A stretch of DNA of 64,000 nt, from positions 30,111 through 94,110 of the forward strand of contig CANQOB010000002.1 of assembly GCA_947625385.1 (NCBI GenBank), given 5' to 3'. Position 1 is the first letter of the stretch. The number at the start of each line of letters is the position of its first letter. Positions 1 through 7,916 of the stretch are shown piece by piece. The translations under genes were made by a program, and so were the position numbers. Source of the DNA: an uncultured Clostridia bacterium (GTDB lineage: Bacteria; Bacillota; Clostridia; Christensenellales; Borkfalkiaceae). Below the pieces are notes generated by a model that searched no databases, had not been told where the DNA came from, and was given only the letters and a program-made list of their open reading frames with translations.

Positions 1-193
1 ATGATTTCCCTCCCAAAAGCTGTGTGAGCGCATTGAAGCGCTGTTCGTGCTGTGCGGCGATCTCGCGCATCTCCTCGGCGAGCGCGACGTCGGTCAGGGT
101 GTTGGCATACACCCGTGCCTTCTTGCACGCCATCTCTTCTCCCGTGAGTACTTGGACGAGGACGTCCAGATCTTTTGCGGTCAAATTGGTCAT
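1..193 (-). CDS. Ferritin-like / spore-coat CotF-like small protein (partial)
   Basis: The gene starts at 193 and runs off the left edge of the window, so only the first 64 residues are visible. They form one amphipathic helical stretch (LTAKDLDVLVQVLTGEEMAC, then AEEMREIAAQHEQRF) of the kind seen in small ferritin-like or CotF-type coat proteins of Clostridia. The start is well supported by AGGAGG six bases upstream of the ATG. The Shine-Dalgarno lies inside an inverted repeat with the upstream spacer (see 196-235). The family call is from pattern only and the C-terminus is missing. Confidence 0.5.
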   Translation of the reverse strand, partial: MTNLTAKDLDVLVQVLTGEEMACKKARVYANTLTDVALAEEMREIAAQHEQRFNALTQLLGGKS

Positions 194-195
194 AA

Positions 196-235
196 AAAAC
201 CTCCTGCATGAGTTTTGCCCCACGCGGGAGGTTTT
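196..235 (-). terminator. Inverted repeat with T-run that also contains the next gene's SD
   Basis: On the minus strand AAAACCTCC (235-227) pairs with GGAGGTTTT (204-196), followed by further T residues. This has the form of an intrinsic terminator for nth, which ends at 263, but the 3' arm is also the Shine-Dalgarno of the gene starting at 193. The loop of 22 bases is long for a terminator. Confidence 0.5.
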
Positions 236-262
236 CATACTTGGGTGCAGGAGATGGGGAAA

Positions 263-892
263 TTACACAGGGTGGCTTTCCGAATATGCTCTGCAATAGG
301 GAGCGAGCGTACAGCGTTCGCACGCAGGTCTTTGGGAATGGCAGACGAGCCTGCCGTGCCAAATGAGCAGATGGTGCGCCTTCGACCACATGTTTTTGGG
401 GATCGCCCGCATGAGTCCCTCTTCGACCGCCTCGGGCGTCTTGCCCGACGCGAGTCCCAGCCGGTTGGCGACGCGGAACACATGGGTATCGACGGCGATG
501 GCGTCTCCCCCGAAGGCGACGGAATACACCACGTTGGCGGTCTTTCGCCCGACTCCCGCGAGCGTCCGCAGCGCCTCTGGGTCGGAAGGGACTTCACCGC
601 CGAACTTTTCCACGATATCCCGCGAAGCGGAGAGGATGTGCGCCGCCTTGTTGCGATAAAATCCGCAGGAGTAGATCGCCTGTTCCAGCTCCTCTTGGGA
701 GAGCGTGAGCATGGAACGGGCAGTACTATGCTCCTTGAACAGTTCCGCCGTCACTTTGTTGACGCGCTCGTCCGTACACTGCGCCGACAGGATGACGGCG
801 ACGAGCAGCTCGTAGGGAGAGCGGTATACAAGCGCGGGCTTGGCTTCGGGGTACAGCCGGGAGAGTTCATCGAGAATTGCTTGGGTGTTCAT
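263..892 (-). CDS. nth: Endonuclease III (DNA glycosylase/AP lyase)
   Basis: A 209-residue base-excision-repair enzyme that removes oxidised pyrimidines and nicks the abasic site. The N-terminal helical region (LLVAVILSAQCTDERVNKVT) is followed by a helix-hairpin-helix segment (LAGVGRKTANVV) with the catalytic Lys, then VDTHVFRVANRLG with the conserved Asp. The C-terminus has the 4Fe-4S loop with spacing C-x6-C-x2-C-x5-C. Length is typical of the family. I chose the ATG at 892 (MNTQAILDEL) rather than 916 because homologues begin there. Confidence 0.97.
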   Translation of the reverse strand: MNTQAILDELSRLYPEAKPALVYRSPYELLVAVILSAQCTDERVNKVTAELFKEHSTARSMLTLSQEELEQAIYSCGFYRNKAAHILSASRDIVEKFGGEVPSDPEALRTLAGVGRKTANVVYSVAFGGDAIAVDTHVFRVANRLGLASGKTPEAVEEGLMRAIPKNMWSKAHHLLIWHGRLVCHSQRPACERCTLAPYCRAYSESHPV

Positions 893-946
893 ACGTACAG
901 TATAGCATTTGTTCACCGAAAAAGCAAGCAGGGGGCGGCGAAACTT

Positions 947-1168
947 TCAGTCCGTCCGCAAAAATCCCGCAAACGAGGAATAGCATTTTTTGGACAGAAC
1001 GAAGTTTGCGCGTTCGAAGAAGCGCCCGTCGAACCTCGCGGAGATGCCGCAGCCCACGCCCGCTTCCTTGGGCGTGGAGACCGCCTGCGCCGGGATTCCC
1101 ATGCCCTTCAACGCATTCAGGTAGTCCAGCGTCTGCGCGCGGGACTTAAATACCGCTAAAACCGTCAT
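947..1168 (-). CDS. DUF3343 putative Se/S carrier-like protein
   Basis: A 73-residue protein beginning MTVLAVFKS, with the pattern typical of DUF3343: a short alpha/beta fold and a conserved Cys-Gly (GVGCGISARF) thought to carry a persulfide or selenide. It lies divergently 51 bases from a cysteine desulfurase gene, and these families are often neighbours, which supports a role in sulfur or selenium transfer. The function is inferred from family and context only. Confidence 0.75.
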   Translation of the reverse strand: MTVLAVFKSRAQTLDYLNALKGMGIPAQAVSTPKEAGVGCGISARFDGRFFERANFVLSKKCYSSFAGFLRTD

Positions 1169-1219
1169 GATCGCTCCCGCTCCCGCGTATAATACAATAT
1201 CATTTTCGGGGAGAACTGT

Positions 1220-2329
1220 ATGATATATCTCGATAACGCCGCCACGGGCGGGTTCAAACCCGCCTCCGTCGCCAACGCCGTCATTGCTTCCATGCGCTCC
1301 TGCGCCAACCCGGGAAGGAGCGGTCACCGCCTCTCCCTTGCGCTCGCAGAGCATGTGTTTGCCTGCCGCAATCTGCTTTCCGAATTCTTTTCGGGATACG
1401 GGTACGAGCGCGTCGTCTTTACGAGAAGCTGCACCGAAGCACTCAACATCGCCATCCTCGGCACCCTGCACGAGGGCGACCACGCGCTGTGCTCCTGTCT
1501 CGAACACAATTCCGTCCTGCGCCCTCTCGAACATCTCAAAAAGACGAAGGGGGTGGAGTACGACGTCGTTCCCCTGCGCGGCGGAAAGCTGTGCGCCGAG
1601 GACTTTCGGTCGAGAATCAGACCGAACACGAAGGTCTGTCTCGTCACCGCCGCTTCCAACGTGACGGGATATATGCCCGACCTCGCCGAAATACGCTCTG
1701 CCGTTCCCGCCCGCGTCCTCCTCTTTGCGGACGGCGCGCAAGCCGCCGGTCACATCCCCATCGACATGAAAAAGTGGGGCTTGGATGCGCTTGCGGTCGC
1801 GGGACACAAGGGCATGCATGCCATCCAGGGCGCCGCCGCACTGCTCTTTTCCGACCGCGTCGACCCCGAACCCGTGCTCTTCGGCGGGACGGGAAGCGAG
1901 AGCTTCAATCCGGATATGCCCGCGTTTTATCCCGACCGTCTCGAAGCGGGCACGCTCTCCTATCCCGCGATCTGCTCGCTCTTCGAGGGAACGCTCTTTG
2001 CAAAGGCGAAGATGACGGGCGGGGCGCAAAATCTCTTGCGGCTCACCGCCGCGCTCAAAGACGCGCTCGCCGCCATGGATATAGAGCCCTTTTTCGAGCC
2101 GAACCCCTGCGGCATCGCGGCGTTCCGCCACAAGAGGCTGCCCTCCGAGGAGGTGGCGGGCATCCTCTCCGACAAATTCGATATCGCCGTGCGCGCGGGG
2201 CTTCACTGCGCGCCGCTCGTGCACAAAGCGCTCGGGACTTTCCCGGACGGACTCGTGCGCGCGTCCTTCTCCCCCTTGCAGGGCATGCGGGAAGTCAACG
2301 CGCTTACAGGCGCGCTCCGCAAGCTCTGA
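1220..2329 (+). CDS. Cysteine desulfurase family protein (class V aminotransferase)
   Basis: A 369-residue PLP enzyme expected to move sulfur from L-cysteine to a protein persulfide. It begins MIYLDNAATGG, the usual start of NifS-like enzymes. The PLP lysine is in AVAGHKGMHAIQG, FADGAQAAGHIPID supplies cofactor contacts, and a Cys lies near the C-terminus in GLHCAPLVHK as in the EF2568-type subgroup. It is a single-gene unit on the plus strand, convergent with the small gene that ends at the next base, and divergent from the DUF3343 gene, its likely partner. The exact sulfur acceptor is unknown. Confidence 0.9.
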   Translation: MIYLDNAATGGFKPASVANAVIASMRSCANPGRSGHRLSLALAEHVFACRNLLSEFFSGYGYERVVFTRSCTEALNIAILGTLHEGDHALCSCLEHNSVLRPLEHLKKTKGVEYDVVPLRGGKLCAEDFRSRIRPNTKVCLVTAASNVTGYMPDLAEIRSAVPARVLLFADGAQAAGHIPIDMKKWGLDALAVAGHKGMHAIQGAAALLFSDRVDPEPVLFGGTGSESFNPDMPAFYPDRLEAGTLSYPAICSLFEGTLFAKAKMTGGAQNLLRLTAALKDALAAMDIEPFFEPNPCGIAAFRHKRLPSEEVAGILSDKFDIAVRAGLHCAPLVHKALGTFPDGLVRASFSPLQGMREVNALTGALRKL

Positions 2330-2596
2330 TCACAGCTTTTTCAGCTCGGCGACGAGCTTTTGGAGGCGTTTCCTTTTAACGCCGTCCAGCATGGGCGCGA
2401 ACTGCGCATAGAACAGATCGATCTGTTCGTTGGTGAGCGTGCCGGCTTTCTTGCCCTCGACGGCGCGGGCATAGATCGCTTTCAGAATCTCCGATTCCCC
2501 CTTTCCGCCGTATGCGCGGACGATGTCCTCCGCTTCCTTCTTCCACTCTTCGTCCGACTTCTTGCCGGACGGAACAAAACTCGCAAAATCGCCCAT
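2330..2596 (-). CDS. Small helical protein of unknown function
   Basis: An 88-residue, mostly helical, charged protein (MGDFASFVPSGKK at the start, LQKLVAELKKL at the end). I do not recognise a functional domain. The ATG at 2596 is preceded by GGAGG at good spacing, which favours it over the in-frame ATG at 2608. It shares a 64-base divergent spacer with the small gene at 2661, which holds an inverted repeat, so the two may be co-regulated. It ends at the base after the desulfurase stop. Confidence 0.65.
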   Translation of the reverse strand: MGDFASFVPSGKKSDEEWKKEAEDIVRAYGGKGESEILKAIYARAVEGKKAGTLTNEQIDLFYAQFAPMLDGVKRKRLQKLVAELKKL

Positions 2597-2619
2597 ATCT
2601 GCCTCCATTAGCATAGTAT

Positions 2620-2645
2620 GAGGGGAACTTCGGATTTGTCCCCTC
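2620..2645. promoter_or_regulatory. Inverted repeat in a divergent spacer
   Basis: GAGGGGA (2620-2626) and TCCCCTC (2639-2645) form a 7-base inverted repeat between two divergent small genes. It could be an operator or a short hairpin. No clear promoter was read here. Confidence 0.3.
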
Positions 2646-2660
2646 GCATAGGATAAAAGC

Positions 2661-2906
2661 ATGGAAAATTTTATCGTTTTGCTGCTGCTCTTCGCCATGA
2701 GCGATCCCGCCTTCAAAGAGCGGTTGACCGCCTTCCTCGCTTTTTATAAGGAAAACCGCGAGCTGCTTGCCGCGCTCACCGAAAACAAGGCACCCATGTC
2801 CGCGACTCCCCCCGAAAAAAGCGAAAAAGAGAGCCGACCCAAGAGCGAGGTCGGCGATCTGACCGTATTGGAGGAATATTTGAGGCGTCTCTCGGAAAAG
2901 AGCTAA
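2661..2906 (+). CDS. Small acidic/basic hypothetical protein
   Basis: An 81-residue protein with a hydrophobic N-terminus (FIVLLLLFAM) that is short for a membrane span, then a helical stretch, a charged linker rich in E, K and P, and a C-terminal LEEYLRRLSEKS helix. AGGA lies eight bases before the ATG. The stop overlaps the stop of the convergent S41 protease gene by four bases. No family was recognised. The tight fit between neighbours supports a real gene. Confidence 0.55.
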   Translation: MENFIVLLLLFAMSDPAFKERLTAFLAFYKENRELLAALTENKAPMSATPPEKSEKESRPKSEVGDLTVLEEYLRRLSEKS

Positions 2907-4180
2907 CTTTGCCGTGCGAAAAATTCCGCGAGGAAGCCGTCGTGCTCGCGCGGGATGCCGTCCGATTCGATCGCGTGCGCTTCGTCCGCCGCCAAAACGC
3001 CCTTTTGGTGGATGGTTTCGCCGTTCGGCCAGAAAATTTCGGCGACGGTGAGTTTGAGACGGTTCCCCTGCGGGTCCGTGAAATAGCTCTGCATGATTCC
3101 CTTCCCGTAGGTGCGCGCGACGCCGTTCGTCTCGCGGATATAGATGTCGTCCGCCGTCACCGTCCCGTAGGAGACCATCGCGCCGATCAGGCATTCCGAA
3201 GCCGAAGCCGTTCCGTAATCGGCAAGGATCCGGATGCGGGAAGTTTCGTTGAAATATGCATGATATGTGTTGCCGGGAGCGGTGAAATCGAGATGGCTCC
3301 CGTCGCGGTAACGCGCCGTGATGACGACGGGATTTTCCCCCTCCGCATCCTTGATGAGCATGGAGCAGATCCGCGCGCAGATGTCGATGGAACCGCCGCC
3401 GTTCGCGCGGAGATCGAGAATGAGGTCGCTCTTGCCCGCGTCGCGCATGCGCGCAAGGCAGGCGGCAAACTCCTCCGCCGCCGTCCCGTGGAAGGAAGTG
3501 AGGCGGACATATGCGGTGTTTTCGGAAAGAGGGAGCTCTTCGAAGGGAACGGAGAAGGCGGTGAGATCGGCGGGGTCGAACCGGACGGCGCCGTCGCTGT
3601 CCGCATAGAGGCAATAGCACGTGCGGTAGGCGCCCGGGACGATCTCGTACAGTGCGGCGTCCTCCGCGGAAAACCCGCAGCGGACATACAGCGGCACGTC
3701 CGCGGGAGACGACCCGAGTTGGGACGCGATCTCGGACGCCGTCCCGCCCTGCACCGTCTCCTCGGTGGCGCCCACGCCGTACACAGTCATGCCCACGCGC
3801 AGACCTGCGTGCTCCGCGGGAGAATTGCCCGCCACCGTATAGAGAACGGGCTGTCCGCCGAGCTCCGTGACGGATACGCCGATGCCCGCGCGGTTGCCCG
3901 CGTTGGACGATTGCACTTCTTCGTACTCCACCTTGGGGTAGTACGCCGAATACGGGTCGAGCCTGAACGCGGAATAGAACCCTTCCCAGAGCGCGTCCTC
4001 GTCCACCTCCTTATAGAAGCGGTCCTTCGCGGTGTCGACCGCCCAGAGCAGGCTGCGTGTGCGCCCGTCGAGCGCCCAATAGCGCGAGAACCAGCCGAGC
4101 GCAAAGACCGCGGCGAAGATGAGAAGCGCGGCGATGGCAGCCGCCATGCGTATTGACGCCTTCTGATGCGATGTTTTCAT
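2903..4180 (-). CDS. S41 family C-terminal processing protease (CtpA-like)
   Basis: A 425-residue membrane-anchored serine protease that would act outside the membrane. An N-terminal span (AAAIAALLIFAAVFALGWF) is followed by a PDZ region (NRAGIGVSVTELGG through GLRVGMTVYGVG) that presents substrate C-termini, then the S41 fold. The Ser-Lys dyad is visible: the serine in GTASASE near residue 326 and the lysine in TYGKGIM near 360. DLRANGGGSIDICA is the conserved strand before the active site. AGGAG lies eight bases before the ATG at 4180. It has its own promoter and appears monocistronic. Confidence 0.92.
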   Translation of the reverse strand: MKTSHQKASIRMAAAIAALLIFAAVFALGWFSRYWALDGRTRSLLWAVDTAKDRFYKEVDEDALWEGFYSAFRLDPYSAYYPKVEYEEVQSSNAGNRAGIGVSVTELGGQPVLYTVAGNSPAEHAGLRVGMTVYGVGATEETVQGGTASEIASQLGSSPADVPLYVRCGFSAEDAALYEIVPGAYRTCYCLYADSDGAVRFDPADLTAFSVPFEELPLSENTAYVRLTSFHGTAAEEFAACLARMRDAGKSDLILDLRANGGGSIDICARICSMLIKDAEGENPVVITARYRDGSHLDFTAPGNTYHAYFNETSRIRILADYGTASASECLIGAMVSYGTVTADDIYIRETNGVARTYGKGIMQSYFTDPQGNRLKLTVAEIFWPNGETIHQKGVLAADEAHAIESDGIPREHDGFLAEFFARQS

Positions 4181-4221
4181 AGCGAAACTCCTTTGCGGTT
4201 TTATGCCGACGAACAAAGCAA

Positions 4222-4250
4222 ATTATACCACTTTTTCCGAAAGATTGCAA
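4222..4250 (-). promoter_or_regulatory. Promoter of the S41 protease gene
   Basis: On the minus strand TTGCAA (4250-4245), 17 bases, then TATAAT (4227-4222). The predicted start is about 35 bases upstream of the ATG at 4180. Confidence 0.8.
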
Positions 4251-4331
4251 GCTCTCCTTCCCCGCCACGCAAAAACCGCAAAAAAATTGTATCAAAATAC
4301 AAAAGTCGGTGCATTTTTTTTGTTGCGAGTA

Positions 4332-4360
4332 TTGACATAAATAAAGTTTCGTGATATAAT
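4332..4360 (+). promoter_or_regulatory. Consensus promoter of the proline-rich membrane protein gene
   Basis: TTGACA (4332-4337), a 17-base spacer, then TATAAT (4355-4360). This is a perfect housekeeping-sigma match, so the gene at 4403 is likely strongly expressed. Confidence 0.88.
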
Positions 4361-4402
4361 ATTCCCGATAAAGTTTCCATAGGAAAACTTCGGAGGTTAG
4401 AT

Positions 4403-6094
4403 ATGAGCGATCATGCAAATTATCATGCGGCAGCTTTCCGCACGGTGACCAGTATCTTCCTTGTGCTGGCGCTGGGCGGACTCTTCATCGGTCTGCTGCA
4501 ACCGACGCTCGCCGGTGTCCACAATGTGTTTGCGGTGAATTTCTTCGGAACGGTGGGCGACGTCGTCCCGGCAGCGTTGAACGGCTCTCTGTTCGGCTAT
4601 CTGTGGGCGTTCTTCGCAAGCGCGTTCACTGCGTTCGATTTCTCGTCGCTGACAAGTTGTCTGGGCTATCTCAGAGTGTTCCTTCTTGCCGGCTCCGTCG
4701 TCGCGGCGATCGTATGCTTCGTCGTCTCCATCTGCTCCAAGGCGGCAGCCCGCCGCTGCGCGCTCGCGAGCGCCGTGCTGGTGACGATGGCTTACACCTG
4801 GTTCTATGCCGCCGCTATGTTCTACAGCGTGGCGGTCGCCGATCTGTACGCGTATGACTGGCTGCATCTCATCTTCGTCGCCATCATGCTCATCGCCCTC
4901 TTCGTGACGGGCATCTGCACGGGAAAGGGCGCGGGACTGATGAATGCGCTCGGGCTTCTTCTCACGCTTGTATTCACGGTCGCCTGCGTCTATCCCGGCT
5001 CGACCGTGCAGGCGCTCCTCGGCGGGTTCCTTGCGTCTCCCGTGCGCGCTTACTTCCAGTCCATCGATTTCGGTGCGGCGTCCCCTGCGTTCTTGCAGTG
5101 CATGCCTGTCGTCCTGTTCGTGCTCCTTGCGCTCAACTTCGTCTCCTCCTTCATCCGGATGGCGACGAAAAAGGGCTTTGCCTATGATGCGGTGCGCTAC
5201 ACGCTGCTCTTTGTGGGCGCCGTCCTCTTCATGGTGGCTGTCGTCGCGAACGGCGTAGGCTTCACGGAATTCTTCAAGAACGGAGAATCCATTGCGCTCG
5301 CGCCCGTCCTGTTTATCGCGGTGAGCGGCATCCTCTGCATCGCCTTCCTCTGCGCGGCGCTCGTCGCTCGCGGCAAGAGCCGGAGAGAATTCGTCGAGAC
5401 CCTCGCCGATACATACGACGAGGACGAGGAGGAGGACGAGGACGAATCGCACCGTCTCGCTCCCGTCTATATCAATAATGTCAATGTTCCGCCGGCAACG
5501 CCCGGGGCTCCCGTAATGCCCGTTGCGACGCCCGTGGCGCCTATGGCTCCCGCGACGCCCGCGCCTGCGACGCCTGCTCCCGCCTATCCCCAGCCGCAAG
5601 TGTATGTGCAGCCGCAGCCCGTCTATCAGACGCCCTATGTGCAGCCGTACGTGCAGCCCGTCTATTATCCCGTCGCTTCCCCCGTTGCCAACAACGGGAC
5701 GCCCGCGAATCCCAACCCTGCGACGCCCGCGAATGTGCCCGAGGAGCCGATGAGCGAATTCGAGCAGAGAATGGCTGCGCTCGCCAAGGGAGAGACGCCC
5801 GTCTCCGACAACGGAATGCCCGCCAATCCCAATGTGCAGCCGGCGCCCGCGCCCGAGACATACGGCACCTACGTCTATGACACCTTCTTCACCTCTCTCC
5901 CGACCAAGGAGAAGAACGAATTCGGCGATCTGTTCATCGGCAAGAAATACGGAGATTTCGGTCTGCCCACCTACAATATCGGCGAGGACAACTCGGAATT
6001 CTTCCAGAAATTCTTCATCTATCTTGCCAAGATCCGTCCGCATATCTCTTCCGAACTGCTCGCGAAGATCTACAATTACATCAACCGCAAATGA
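4403..6094 (+). CDS. Multi-pass membrane protein with proline-rich cytosolic or surface tail
   Basis: A 563-residue protein of unknown function. Residues 1 to about 330 hold eight or so hydrophobic spans. An acidic stretch (EDEEEDEDE) follows, then a low-complexity tail of about 100 residues rich in Pro, Ala, Val, Tyr and Gln with repeated ATPAPAT and YVQPY units. The C-terminal 90 residues look folded (SEFEQRMAALAKGE, then YDTFFTSLPTKEKNEFGDLF). GGAGG precedes the ATG and a perfect consensus promoter drives it. It is monocistronic, with a strong terminator. The charged-then-Pro-rich linker suggests a tether between a membrane anchor and a small interaction domain. I do not recognise the family. 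Confidence 0.85.
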   Translation: MSDHANYHAAAFRTVTSIFLVLALGGLFIGLLQPTLAGVHNVFAVNFFGTVGDVVPAALNGSLFGYLWAFFASAFTAFDFSSLTSCLGYLRVFLLAGSVVAAIVCFVVSICSKAAARRCALASAVLVTMAYTWFYAAAMFYSVAVADLYAYDWLHLIFVAIMLIALFVTGICTGKGAGLMNALGLLLTLVFTVACVYPGSTVQALLGGFLASPVRAYFQSIDFGAASPAFLQCMPVVLFVLLALNFVSSFIRMATKKGFAYDAVRYTLLFVGAVLFMVAVVANGVGFTEFFKNGESIALAPVLFIAVSGILCIAFLCAALVARGKSRREFVETLADTYDEDEEEDEDESHRLAPVYINNVNVPPATPGAPVMPVATPVAPMAPATPAPATPAPAYPQPQVYVQPQPVYQTPYVQPYVQPVYYPVASPVANNGTPANPNPATPANVPEEPMSEFEQRMAALAKGETPVSDNGMPANPNVQPAPAPETYGTYVYDTFFTSLPTKEKNEFGDLFIGKKYGDFGLPTYNIGEDNSEFFQKFFIYLAKIRPHISSELLAKIYNYINRK

Positions 6095-6105
6095 TCAAAG
6101 ACATG

Positions 6106-6136
6106 AAAAAGAGGAGCCGCGCGGCTCCTCTTTTTT
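6106..6136. terminator. Bidirectional intrinsic terminator
   Basis: AGAGGAGCCGC pairs with GCGGCTCCTCT, with A residues before and T residues after, between the convergent genes ending at 6094 and 6149. Confidence 0.9.
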
Positions 6137-6148
6137 GATGTCTATTCG

Positions 6149-6502
6149 TTATTTGATCTTGACGAACACGCTCATCCCGTCCCGCTCCGAATAATCGCGG
6201 CGGGCGGACAGCGCCTCCACGAGGAACAGCCCTCTGCCGTGCTCTGCGGTCACGTCTGCGCAGGGAACGTGCTCCGGCGGGCGGAAACCGTGTTCTCCGC
6301 GCACGGTGATGCGAACCTCTTCCCCTTCGATGCCGAACGAAAGATATGCCGCGCCGCCGCCGTAGGTCAGCGCGTTGGTGAGCAATTCGTGCGCGATCAT
6401 GCGCAGATCGAAGAGAGATTCCTCCCCGACCTGCGAAGCAAGGCGGGAACACATCTCTTGGAGCACTTGTTTGATCGCAAACAATCCGTCTACTTCTATC
6501 AT
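6149..6502 (-). CDS. RsbW/SpoIIAB-like anti-sigma serine kinase
   Basis: A 117-residue GHKL-fold protein. The N-box is intact (HELLTNALTYGGG, with the Glu and Asn that bind Mg-ATP) and a G-box is present (GRGLFLVEAL). Such proteins bind a SigB/SigF-type sigma factor and phosphorylate a STAS antagonist. Its start overlaps the sigma gene stop as ATGA, so the two are translationally coupled. It is the last gene of a four-gene operon and, unlike the second gene, has all the ATP-binding residues, so it is the better candidate for the active kinase. Confidence 0.8.
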   Translation of the reverse strand: MIEVDGLFAIKQVLQEMCSRLASQVGEESLFDLRMIAHELLTNALTYGGGAAYLSFGIEGEEVRITVRGEHGFRPPEHVPCADVTAEHGRGLFLVEALSARRDYSERDGMSVFVKIK

Positions 6503-7224
6503 GCCATGCCCTTCTTGATCTCTTCTCTCAGTTTTTGCAGTACCTTGCGTTCGAGCCGCGAGACGTACATCTGCGAAACGTTCATGCGCTTCGCCGTCTC
6601 CATCTGCGAAAGTTCCTTGCCGTAACGGAGCCCCACGAGGGTGCGCTCCGTCTCCGTGAGTCCGCCGAGCGCGGTCTTGACGGCGTCCGCCATTTCGAGC
6701 CGCTCGAAGTCCTCCCCCGAATCGCCGAGGATGTCCGCAAACCGCAGTCCGTCCTCTTCGCCGCCCACGGGACTGTCCAGAGAGAGCGTCACGCCCGCTT
6801 CCAGACAACGGACGACCTCTTCTTCGGACATGCCCGCAGCCTCTGCGAGCTCACAGGCGGTGGGCATGCGCCCGAGCGCCTTCGCGAGCTCCTCCGTCTT
6901 TCGTTTCAGCTCCGTTTTGAGCTCGGCGATCCTGCGCGGCAGGTGCACGAGACGGGAACGGTCGCGGAAATAGTTCTTGATCTCCCCCGTGACCGTCGGC
7001 GTGATAAAGGTGGAAAATTTTACGCCGGCGTCGGGGTCGAAGCGGTCGATGCCCTTGATAAGCGCAAGCGCGGCGACCTGATACAAGTCGTCGTATTCCA
7101 CCCCGCGCCCCGCAAACTTCTTTGCGATCACGGAGGCAATATAGAGGTACTTTTCGGCGATCTCGTTGCGAAGGGCGATGTCGCCGCTCTCACGGTACCT
7201 TGTGAACAGTTCGCGCTCTTCCAT
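6499..7224 (-). CDS. RNA polymerase sigma factor, SigB/SigF/SigG family
   Basis: A 241-residue group 3 sigma-70 factor. Region 2 is visible (EYDDLYQVAALALIKGIDRF, then FSTFITPTVTGEIKNYFRD), region 3 follows (GRMPTACELAEAAGMSEEEV), and region 4 has a helix-turn-helix (LSQMETAKRMNVSQMYVSRL). Start and stop overlap the flanking genes by one and four bases. The operon order, STAS antagonist, kinase-like protein, sigma, kinase-like protein, indicates a partner-switching stress or sporulation sigma. A SigB-type promoter in front of the operon suggests autoregulation. Confidence 0.9.
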   Translation of the reverse strand: MEERELFTRYRESGDIALRNEIAEKYLYIASVIAKKFAGRGVEYDDLYQVAALALIKGIDRFDPDAGVKFSTFITPTVTGEIKNYFRDRSRLVHLPRRIAELKTELKRKTEELAKALGRMPTACELAEAAGMSEEEVVRCLEAGVTLSLDSPVGGEEDGLRFADILGDSGEDFERLEMADAVKTALGGLTETERTLVGLRYGKELSQMETAKRMNVSQMYVSRLERKVLQKLREEIKKGMA

Positions 7225-7577
7225 CAGAATTGGAAGCTCACCCGCACGATCGCGCCGTCTGCGCGGTCGAATACGACGCTGCCGGCAAGCGCGCCGAGGA
7301 GGGCTTCGGAGATCTCATCCGCGTCCGAGGGAGCGCTCTCCCCCCTTTCGAGCCCTTCCACGCGCACAAAGAGCGCATCTTCGCCGAAAAACGAGATGCG
7401 GGCTTCCCGGAATCCCGCGTGCATCAAAAGAAGCAAACTCTCGGTGACGCACACCTTGCAATCCTCGCTGCGGTCGAGGTCGAGCCCCGCGAGCGAACAA
7501 ATGCCGCCCGTCGCAAGCCGCACGGTCGTCATGATCTCGCTCCCCAAAGGGAGATCGAGCGATAACAGACGTTTCAT
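7224..7577 (-). CDS. Degenerate anti-sigma (RsbW-like) protein
   Basis: A 117-residue protein in the usual rsbW position between rsbV-like and sigma genes, with a GHKL-like order of strands and helices. The N-box reads VTESLLLLMHAGF, so the expected Asn is Leu, and no glycine-rich ATP lid is visible near the C-terminus. It may bind the sigma or the antagonist without kinase activity. It overlaps the preceding gene by four bases and the sigma gene by one. The homology is inferred from position and the ES...HAG pattern. Confidence 0.55.
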   Translation of the reverse strand: MKRLLSLDLPLGSEIMTTVRLATGGICSLAGLDLDRSEDCKVCVTESLLLLMHAGFREARISFFGEDALFVRVEGLERGESAPSDADEISEALLGALAGSVVFDRADGAIVRVSFQF

Positions 7578-7882
7578 TCCTCTATCTCCATAATGGTGTC
7601 GAGCGCGCAGATGACGAACAGTTTTTTCAGCCGCGGGCGCAGATGCCGGAGCGTGAGCGTAAAGCCGTGCTCCTTGGCGAGTTTCAAGAGCTTGACGAAG
7701 GTGCCGAGCGTCGTCGAATCGATAAATTCGAGCTTGGCGCAGTCAAACACCAAAGGCGCGGGAGAGATACGAAACTGTCCCGCAACTTCGGCGTAAAAGT
7801 CGTCGGCATTCTGTGAATCGAGCTCTCCCGCAAGCCCGTATTCGAGCGCAGGCGCTCGGGACAGAAGGGTGAGTTCCTGCAT
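7574..7882 (-). CDS. STAS-domain anti-sigma factor antagonist (RsbV-like)
   Basis: A 102-residue STAS domain: LEYGLAGELDSQNADDF, then LVFDCAKLEFIDSTTLGTFVKLLK with the phosphorylatable Ser/Thr in IDSTTLG. In partner switching the unphosphorylated form binds the anti-sigma kinase and frees the sigma factor. I use the ATG at 7882, not 7918, because AGGAGG lies six bases before it. First gene of the operon; its promoter is at 7917-7942. Confidence 0.85.
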   Translation of the reverse strand: MQELTLLSRAPALEYGLAGELDSQNADDFYAEVAGQFRISPAPLVFDCAKLEFIDSTTLGTFVKLLKLAKEHGFTLTLRHLRPRLKKLFVICALDTIMEIEE

Positions 7883-7916
7883 AAAGACCTCCTCGCACGA
7901 TGTGCTTTCTTGATTC

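Noticed and set aside
1165..1193. TATAAT in front of the cysteine desulfurase gene
   Set aside because: The -10 box is perfect but no -35 box lies at 16-18 bases, so I did not list a promoter.
947..2224. A 425-codon minus frame over the cysteine desulfurase
   Set aside because: Only its last 73 codons (the DUF3343 gene) look like a protein; the rest is the shadow of the desulfurase gene.
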